From positions 513,566,815-513,630,814 of the forward strand of contig CM077115.1 of assembly GCA_039619475.1 (NCBI GenBank): a DNA stretch of 64,000 bases. The letters are read 5' to 3'. Positions 56,379 to 64,000 of this stretch are shown in pieces. The number at the start of each line of letters is the position of its first letter. Within the stretch, counting starts at the first letter, position 1. Source of the stretch: Icerya purchasi. Taxonomy: Eukaryota > Arthropoda > Insecta > Hemiptera > Monophlebidae. The notes beneath the pieces were generated by a model. That model made no database searches, was not told the origin of the DNA, and saw nothing but the letters and a program-made list of their open reading frames with translations. The position numbers and the translations under genes were made by a program.

Positions 56379-57040
56379 ATAGAAAGTATAAGAATGTTAA
56401 GATCCGGTTTCAACGGTTGCGTTAGCATTTACGTGTAGCGCTATGAGAGAAGCATTTTCGCTTTTGCGATGTGTGAGATAGAGACTTACCCCCCCGTACA
56501 TAATGTATCGGACAAAGAAAAGTTTTACGCAACTGACCGAACGAAAATCTTCGCGATTCCTAGAAATACCGGAATGGCGAAAACCTGTATTTTACCGCGA
56601 TTCCTGCAGACTGACCACTGATAACATTGATAACGACGAAAATCAATAATGATAATAACTAATTTTACATATGTGTACGGATGCTTGTAACCGTATATAC
56701 ATCATTGTGTGTGTGTGCGTAATCCTCCAAAACCAGTCGCTACCGAATAACGGTAATTTACATACAAGTAAAGGCATGCATCGGTCAAATGATTGACAGG
56801 TACAAGGTCACTTGCGATGGCACGCGTACGAATATACCGCGATACTGATGATAATGGTGATTTTTACATGTGTGTGCAGACGTATATACACGTACATGTG
56901 CATGTGTGTGTATTAATTAAGGGATCGACAATCAAATGGAATGCGGTTCCGCGGTCCGAGACGCTCCGGAAACGGCCCTCGAAGGCTTTAATTAACGGTG
57001 GCGGCATCCTTTGGCCGAGAACTCGCATTTTACCTCTACT
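56379..57040 (-). repeat. Polinton right terminal inverted repeat (662 bp)
   Basis: Inverted copy of 36282-36943 with equal length and no mismatch noticed by eye. The equality implies recent copying or end-to-end conversion. Confidence 0.97.
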
Positions 57041-57046
57041 GGCATA
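57041..57046. repeat. Polinton target-site duplication, right copy
   Basis: ggcata, identical to 36276-36281. Confidence 0.95.
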
Positions 57047-57449
57047 CTTTGTGATTTATTGAATAGATTTTTTTTTTTACACATTCATTTATTTTCGTGT
57101 TTATTTCAATTTACTATTATTTCCGTGTATAATAGGTGTATGTGTTTGGTTGACTATTAAGCATAAGCTATATACATATAGGTTGCCGAAAAAAATAAGA
57201 AGAAGAAATAACAGGGAAAAAAATAAATTACTTACAACATAATTATATACATTTGTTTGAAATTTATGATGAAATGTGTGCAAAAGATTCAAAAGAACAT
57301 GCAAAATAAAAAAATAATCTAAGAAACATATAAAAAGAATTAATGGAAATGTTAATATGTAACAGGCGAGTAATTAACACATGCACGAACAATATTTTCA
57401 TCTTACTCGTAAATACAACTAATTTTTAATTATTAGAATCTTTATAAGG
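57047..57449 (+). other. Right flank of the Polinton
   Basis: AT-rich, with no supported gene. Confidence 0.5.
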
Positions 57450-58428
57450 AAATATCTGGATATATATCTTACAAAAAATCACTACTTTTTATTTATATAG
57501 CGACTAGGCTGGAGGTACGGCTAGGAGTTTTATCATAGCAGAGTTATGAAATCTGTTACTTTGAGCAATTCGAAAAGCCGAGAAATTACTCTTTCAACAT
57601 CACCGTGATAAAGGAAGTAAAAATGTTGTACTTCAGGTAGTCAGTGAGATAGGGTTGAATGGGCAATGGATCGTTGCAACGAACAAAATGAGGTGGTAAG
57701 TACTCAAGTTCTTGTTCAAAAGGTAGGCATGTGTAGTTAAAGTATGATCAATGAGCACTCGGGAAAGAGCAGTTTCCTCTCCACGGTTAGATCCTGCTGA
57801 GTTTGACTATGGCTTGAAGATTAATTCCTTTTAGTTTATTAGCAGAGGGAATTTCCAACTAGCGTCATGGAATTTTTTGTCTAGACGACTACTGATATAC
57901 TTCTCAAAATCAGTTGTCGTACCCGTTTATTATGCTGCTTCTTTGGCAGCTTGGTCCACTAATTCGTTGTCTGGGATACCTCTATGGCCCGGAATCCATA
58001 CGAAGATTATTTAGTAGTGTGTACTTTGCACTATAGAAATGATTCCTTTGATATGGGGTGTGGATTGTGAAACTTGAGCAAGTTTTGTAATGCCCCTAAA
58101 AAGATTCGATGCAAATTAAATTTTTATCCGGAGAAACATTAAGAATGTTCATGAAAATAGCATAAAGTCAGCAGTCAAAATAGAATAGAGTGAAGGTAAC
58201 GAGCATCTAATTGTATCGAATTGATTTGATACTATTGCGCAACCTGTTCGTTTCTATTTTGGATCCGTTAGTAAATATATAGTAGTTTTATAATCTGCAT
58301 ACGCGAAAACAAATTCTTGAAAGGCGCGACTGGAATACAATCGGTCCAATCGTTTTTTTTTTTATTTCCAGCAAGATGAAGTCAAATTGAATTGGAAGCT
58401 CTGTCCAAGATGGTAATGCTTGTTTTAG
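57450..58428 (-). pseudogene. Degraded LINE RNase H
   Basis: On the minus strand, IYLLTDPK around 58270-58290 is the RNase H entry motif (YTDGSK). FVWIPGHRGIPDNELVDQAA followed by KEAA at about 57930-58005 is the WIPGH...ADxAAK motif. Stops and shifts break the frame. It is older than the LINE whose poly(A) end abuts it at 58429. Confidence 0.75.
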
Positions 58429-58609
58429 GTTTTTTTTTTTTTGGCCTGAACAATATAAATTCATTTGGCCAGCAAGCTAACGTTCAGATCATACTAAATT
58501 CACGGAAACAAAACAAAAAAAAAAAAAGAAAAAGTAAGAAGACATTTTTTTGTTTTTATCTAATTATTTAAACCTTACTTATACTACTGGCTAATCAGTA
58601 TAAAGGAAG

Positions 58610-58800
58610 TAACTTCGTCCTGCAATATGGCCGCAACTGCAGAGCAGTGCCCACAATGCTCAGAGAAAATTAAGAAAACAGAAAGAGAAAGAAGAAAAAA
58701 AAATATATATATATATAAATTAACCTTGACCACATCTTGCAATATGGCCGCAACTGCAGAGCAGCGCCCACAATGCTCGATGAAATAAGCTCGATAATCA
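58610..58800. repeat. Duplicated 50-bp segment in the LINE 3' region
   Basis: gcaatatggccgcaactgca followed by gagcagtgcccacaatgctc at about 58622-58662 recurs at about 58738-58778 with one substitution (gcgccc), 116 bases apart. It lies in the LINE 3' untranslated region. Confidence 0.9.
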
Positions 58801-58829
58801 ACAATAACGCCAATATAAATGGAGTAAAA

Positions 58830-61800
58830 TCACTCCACCCGGAGTAGACAAAATAAAATTAAAAAAAAAAAAAAAAAAAGTTTGGATTTATATATTGCAA
58901 TTCCATTTCTTTTGATAAATGAGAAAAGAATAAACAATGTGTGATCACCACAAACAAGTAATTGAACAATGCAGAATGGAGGATATAAACCACAGCACAT
59001 CAGCTGATCAAAAAGGAGAACTCTATCCGTAGATAGGGCCTCACAACTGAATAACAAGTGGTTGATATCCTCGCGATACACTGTGCTTACATGATTGCTA
59101 CAATTTGAATGAAAATGGTTACCATCGAAAAAATTAAGCCGCACTCTAGTATGACCTGAACGAAGTCTGCAGATAGTAGTGACAAAACGTCGAATTAAGT
59201 TAGGTGGGATAGAAGTAATATTATTATACCAAGGCATACTTGGTAGAGACGATTGGACATTTTCGTATGTCTTGCCTAAACTAGGCGAACTATTAACGAA
59301 GTTCTTCCAATCAGTACAGCTGTTCCTTTTAATCATGTCCAAAAGGTCCGTAGATGGTATAAAGGGGTATACTACCCCGTTTAATGCCGCTTCCTTAGCC
59401 GCTTGATCAGCTAAATCATTAAGAATGATTCCGTGATGACCAGGAATCCAACAGAATTTTACGGTACCTCCTTTATCTATAATTTGTGTGTATTTAAACT
59501 TAATATCGTAGATCAGTGGGTGACAGCGATAATTAAAACTACTATAACTGAGCGCTAAGAGGCTACTAAGGCTGTCTGAGCATATTAAAGATTTTCTCTC
59601 AACATCCAATGACTCCAGTATAAAGTTACAAGCTTTATCAATAGCAAGCAGCTCAGCTGTAAAGATCGTCGCCTCAGGAGAGAGTTTAAATTTAAATATT
59701 AAGTTATTATCCACAATGAATGCAGCACCCACTCTACTGTTAGCACCCCGGAACTTAGCTCCGTCTGTGAATATTTTTAAAAAAGAAGGATATTGAGTTT
59801 CTGTTGTTTGTAAATAATAGGAGTTTATTGCTTGGTTTGTAAGAGAATCTCTATTTAAGTTGTTGAAAAGATTTATATTTACATCAGCGCTGCATAGATT
59901 AATACCATACGGTAGACTAAAATAGCCAGATGGCAGCATGGGAATAAGAGCTTCACAATATTGAATGTAAATATTGGCTCTTTTGACTAAAAGCGGCTTT
60001 TTCTGTTAAACAAACCTCCATTCCTTGGATATTTTACTTATCTTATCTAATATTGACGGAAGTTGGTAGTTGCAATATTTATTTAAAAATCTGTCTGCCA
60101 AAAGAGACCTTCTTATATGAAGGGGAGGGATCTTAGTCTCCATTTGGAGACTTATGGAAGGAGACGACTTAACATTTCCGGTTATAAGTCTCAGTCCGAG
60201 GTTCTGCATAACGTCTACTCTTCTCAAGAGTGATTTTGAGGCCGATCCATAAAAAACTGCACCATAATCAAGTCTGGACCTAATGAATGTTTTATAAAGA
60301 AGACTTAAAGTTACTGGATCACCTCCCCAAAAGGTATTGCTAATAGCTTTCAGCGAATTAAATGCCTTGGCTACCAGTTGTATTAATGATTGTAAATGGA
60401 ACTTCCAAGTTAATCTGGAATCCAAGTATATACCCAAATATTTAACCTGTTTAGAAACTGTAATTTTTTGATTATAAATTTTAATATCAATGCTCTGTTG
60501 AGAATACGGTCTCAGAGTAAATAACATTACGCGCGATTTAGATGGAGACAGGTCTAAACCAATTTTTAGAAGAGAGTTTTGAGAAGCGTTAACAGAAAAT
60601 TGATGATCTTGAATACATGTGGAAAGATTCTTATGTCTGGTATATACAACAAAGTCATCAGCATATGATAAAATATGTGATGCTGTAGAAAGGCGAGTAG
60701 AAAAGATGGTTAAGATATAGATGTTGAATAACAACGGGCTTAACACCGATCCCTGAGCAAGTCCCTAATACGCTGTCCGAACCTCAGTCTCTTTAGAAAT
60801 CGGATTTATAAAGTGGAGTGATCTCCTTGTAAATAAACGACATAAAAGATTAGTTAAAGGGTATGGTATTCCAATCCTAATTAATTGCTCAAACAAGATA
60901 GGAATAGAAACATTATCAAACGCCCCTTTTATATCTAAAAAGGATGCTAGAAGGAATTCCTTGTCAATAAAAGATTTATAAGTGTCGTTCAAAAATTCAG
61001 CTATACAATCTAAGGTACCCAAACCCGGGCGAAATCCAAAAATATTATGGGGAAGTACTTTATTATTCTCAAGCCACCAAATTAGACGGTTCTTCATGAC
61101 CAGTTCGAATGCTTTCCTTAGACAGGATGCCAAGGAAATCGGCCTATATGCAGGTGCAGGTGAAGAGAGGCTTCCCGGCTTAGGAATCGGATACACCAGA
61201 AATCGTCTCCAATCCTCAGGAACTAAACAATGTTGTAGGAGGCCATTGAAGATGTTTATCAGCATACCCTTAGCATTTTCCGACATGTTTTTAATTATTG
61301 AAAATGTTATCCCATCTATGCCCGGAGCTGTATTCTTTTTCCTGCTCAATGGTATAAAGAGTTCGGAGTAAGAGATTGGTTGTAGCAGAAAATGCATGTC
61401 AACCGTGTCTGCTTGTGTGGATTGATTAAATTCGCCTAATTCATCCGCAGCTGGCACATGTAGAGGAGCTGCTGTGCAAACGAAATCTCAAAACCAATCA
61501 TCATTCGTTGCGGTGTGGCTCTGCACATTTCTGTTCTTGAAGCGCTTCGCTAATAACCAAATATCTTTTAATGGCGTGTTCCTATTAAACTTGCCACAGA
61601 AATTTTTCCAAGCAGCTCTTTTGCTAGATTTTAGCATTTTACGTGTTTCTGCAGCAATTTTTTTATATTCTATATACGACAACATAGATCCTTCTGCACG
61701 AAACTTTCTTAAGGCTTCATTACGTTCTTTAATTTTTAATTCGCATTGGATGTTCCACCATGGCTTAGGTTGTTTTTTCTCTCTATATAGGAATGCTCGA

Positions 61801-62669
61801 GGAACTGATTCCTGTAAGGCTGAAGAAATAGCACTCTGAAATAGATTATACTTACCTATAGGGTCAGTGATAGAGTGAAAATTATTCAGGCCTAAGTCAA
61901 GCGTATCTCGAAATTTGACCCAGTCTGCCTTTGAAAGTTTCCATTTCACGGTGGTCTGTTCAAAGCAGCGTGCCTGCGCATCAACACTGTTGGAAGTCTC
62001 TATATCGATATCAATAGCGATCGGATAGTGGTCACTACCCATCGAGTGAGGAAGAACTCTCCATGAGCAATCAAGGAATATATCTTGTGAGACAAATGAC
62101 AAATCCACTGGATTATTAGAGTAATGAGGGTTTCCTATTTTAGTCATAGAACCGTCATTAAGAAGACAGAGATTGGAGTTGGAAATGATATCCATTACTG
62201 CCCAACCCTTCCTGTCATTGCAACTACAACCCCAGCATCTATTCAAGGCATTAAAATCCCCGCCTAAAATGATGGGGACATTGTTAATATTTTCCAAAGC
62301 TTCAACAAACATTGTAGGGTCAATTGAGTGCTTGGGTGGAGAATAATATGAAATAAATATCCCAGAAAACCTCCTAATATTAACAGAGACCGCGACAGCA
62401 TTCGATTTTGTATCGTTATTACGGCTTGTAAGATTTAGATTGATTTTACGGTGAGTTAGACAATTCTTAACTAAAATCGCCCCACCACCATAACCATCTC
62501 CCCTATCTTCACGGTAACAACTGAAATTATTAATATGCAATTTTTTTTTGGCAGTAAGCCACGTTTCGGACAATAAGATAATATCTATATCATGTTGAAC
62601 TAAAAATATCTCTAAATCGCACTTATTAGCGAGAATACTTCTAGCGTTCCACTGTAACACTCGAAGCAT
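58830..62669 (-). pseudogene. LINE ORF2: endonuclease, reverse transcriptase, RNase H
   Basis: One continuous frame of about 1280 codons from ATG 62669. Endonuclease: MLRVLQWNARSIL, LLSETWL, GGDFNALNRCWG, and MGSDHYPI, all catalytic residues present. RT: APGIDGITF, then YRPISLASCLRKAFE, FLDIKGAFDNV (motif A), GLAQGSVLSPLLFNIY (B), SYADDFVVY (C), and VKYLGIYLDSRLTW. RNase H: IFTDGAK, TAELLAID, CSDSLSSLLAL, WIPGHHGI, and DLADQAAKEAA. C-terminal zinc: CRLRSGHTRVR, with NCS...H...C. Three in-frame stops interrupt it: TGA at 61488, TAG at 60765, TAA at 60006. The last 30 codons cross a 19-base A/T run and may not be native. Confidence 0.9.
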
Positions 62670-62898
62670 GATATAACGAAAAAAAAAAAAAAAGGAGAAA
62701 GAAGAAAGAAGGGAAATAAAAGAAAAGAAAAAAAAATGAATTAAACTTGTTTAAACATAAAAAATCCTGCTTTTATTTATACGAGGAAAAATAAGAAAAA
62801 ATAAAAATAAAAGTCTCTATAAAGAAGGTATATATATATAAAAATAAATAAAAATAAAAATAAATAAATAAAAAACAAAAAACAAAAAAAAAATAGTA
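62670..62898 (-). other. ORF1-ORF2 spacer of the LINE
   Basis: An A-rich, low-complexity region on the plus strand (aaataaaaataaataaat and similar) without coding signal. Confidence 0.6.
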
Positions 62899-64000
62899 TT
62901 ATTGATCATACTTGAGTAGAATTCGAGTAATATTAAAGTTTCGAAAATATATAATATCATAAATGTTAATCAAGGCTTTTTTTTTCAGTACTACTTTATT
63001 ATCTTTAATATTTTTATTTTTTGGTGGTAAATCTACTGTCATTTTACTTTTAACAACGGGATGAGGTGACTTGACTATCGTAGCAGCAGGTGCAGAGCTG
63101 GAGGTATTTCCCTGCTGCGTATGAATATTTATTTTCTTCGTTGTATGTTTCCTTTCTCTACTTCTCCTATCTTCATCTGAGGAAAAGAATGAGACTGAGC
63201 GTTTTAAAGAAGGATCGCTTTTGGAAAGTAGTTGGTTTTTATCGAAAAAGCCAGTTTTTCGGGAGAAAGGACGTGGTTTGTAAGTAGGAATATTAGGAGT
63301 ATCTCTGTCAGGTTCGTTTGACGGAAGGGACGGGAAGTTGTCATCATTCGATAGTAGTGCAAATCTGTTGTACACTCTGTTTGAATATAAGTCATTTTGA
63401 TTGTAGGACTTCGGAATTTAAAGTGGGGCTTCTTGAAAACTTAAGTTATAGTCAGCCATCATCTGATTAATGTTGTTTTGTCTTTTTCTCTCGTTGCAAG
63501 ACGCGTCTGTGGATTTATGATTGTCACCGCAAAAAACACACAAAACCATTTGACTGATGCACTGAGCTTCAATGTGGCCGTTTCCTCCGCATCTGGCACA
63601 TCTAGGTTTGCCCTTACATTGATTTGCGATATGTCCGTATCTCATACAGTGGAAGCATTGCCTGGTTCTTCGGACATACGGTTCACAGGGAAAACGCACA
63701 TTCCACATGTATATATAGGAAGGAAGATTTTGTCCTTCGAAGGATACCAGAACTGTAGAGCTTGGAACGTATTTAGTCTCGCCGTTTACAGTAACACGCT
63801 TATTAAGTCGTTTTACATAATTAATCATATATGGTTCATACAAGATCATTTCTAATAATTGTTGTTCGTTATAATCGATATCGACATCCTTAATGATTCC
63901 CATTCTGGAAGTCAGATACGTTGGAACATAAGTCTTATAGCCATGAGACAGGAAGAAATCGTCTCCAGCTAAATTATTTGCCGAGGCAGCGGTGGCAAAA
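62899..64000 (-). pseudogene. LINE ORF1 (gag-like) with three zinc knuckles, partial
   Basis: The frame is open from the right window edge through 63418. It contains three CCHC knuckles near 63545-63670: CFHCMRYGHIANQC, CARCGGNGHIEAQC and CVFCGDNHKSTDASC. A TAA at 63418 follows SFQEAPL, yet the same frame continues with NDLYSNRVYNRFALLSNDDN and a Ser/Lys/Pro-rich tail to 62899. ORF1 proteins bind element RNA. The N-terminal part is missing because the window ends. Confidence 0.87.

Larger units (their letters stand above)
36282..57040. mobile_element. Complete Polinton (Maverick) element, 20.76 kb
   Basis: Starts agtagaggtaaaatgcgag and ends in its inverse, with 5'-AG ends as usual for Polintons. 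A perfect 6-bp direct repeat ggcata sits on both sides (36276-36281 and 57041-57046), the known Polinton target size. It encodes family B DNA polymerase, retroviral-type integrase, adenain-like protease, packaging ATPase and both jelly-roll capsid proteins, which is the full diagnostic set, plus accessory proteins. Every core frame is open. Its coding strand blocks diverge at 51360-51480. Polintons share ancestry with adintoviruses and virophages; this copy is integrated in a host chromosome. Confidence 0.97.
58429..64000 (-). mobile_element. Nearly full-length I-like LINE, runs off the window
   Basis: A minus-strand element with ORF1 (gag-like, three CCHC knuckles), a 229-base A-rich spacer, ORF2 (endonuclease, RT, RNase H, terminal zinc), a 3' untranslated region of about 400 bases, and a poly(A) tail read as tttttttttttttt at 58429-58441. 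Domain order and RNase H place it in the I-like group of non-LTR retrotransposons. Its coding frames have four in-frame stops but no frameshift, unlike every other LINE in the window. The 5' end lies past 64000. Confidence 0.9.

Overview
This is eukaryotic, almost certainly insect, nuclear DNA. It is AT-rich, has one multi-exon gene with very long introns, tens of transposon relics, microsatellites and poly(A)-tailed retrotransposons. No prokaryotic gene layout or RNA gene was seen. The order is not settled; Hymenoptera or Hemiptera would fit, but that is a guess. Layout: (1) 1-4143 holds decayed non-LTR retrotransposon copies. (2) 4144-27259 is a plus-strand acyl-CoA delta-9 desaturase gene. 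Four coding exons join in consistent phase and keep all three histidine boxes. The N-terminal exon(s) were not found and probably lie upstream. The introns, one of about 16.4 kb, are packed with LINE fragments, RTE-type fragments, an R1-like 3' end and a TIR MITE. (3) 27260-36281 is repeat-rich intergenic DNA. It has two hAT-like MITEs with 8-bp target duplications (one inserted into a hairpin), a tRNA-derived SINE with an 11-bp duplication, a broken hAT (ZMYM1-like) transposase and LINE tails. (4) 36282-57040 is a complete 20.76-kb Polinton/Maverick, a virus-like self-synthesizing DNA transposon. It is bounded by 662-bp terminal inverted repeats in which I saw no mismatch and by a 6-bp target duplication (ggcata). 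(5) 57047-64000 is a minus-strand LINE with gag-like ORF1 and endonuclease/RT/RNase H ORF2, inserted by its poly(A) end beside an older RNase H relic. ORF1 runs off the right edge. The Polinton carries, left to right: a gene-poor left arm with a 126-bp minisatellite; protein-primed type family B DNA polymerase (+); a 72-codon ORF (+); an unassigned 302-327 aa protein (-); major capsid protein (-); penton/minor capsid protein (-); adenain-like protease (-); a phospholipase A2-motif basic virion protein (-); packaging ATPase (+); a Polinton-typical unknown protein (+); a DDE integrase with chromodomain (+); a coiled-coil fibre-like protein (+); and a proline-rich protein (-) whose C-terminal half matches the N-terminal module of the polymerase. 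Together these could replicate, package and integrate the element: polymerase and integrase for copying and insertion, two jelly-roll capsid proteins, protease and ATPase for particle assembly. Open frames throughout and near-identical ends suggest a young, possibly functional copy. The most unusual points are the free-standing polymerase N-terminal module, the PLA2-motif gene overlapping the protease frame, the coiled-coil fibre candidate, and a LINE whose frames are broken only by in-frame stops.
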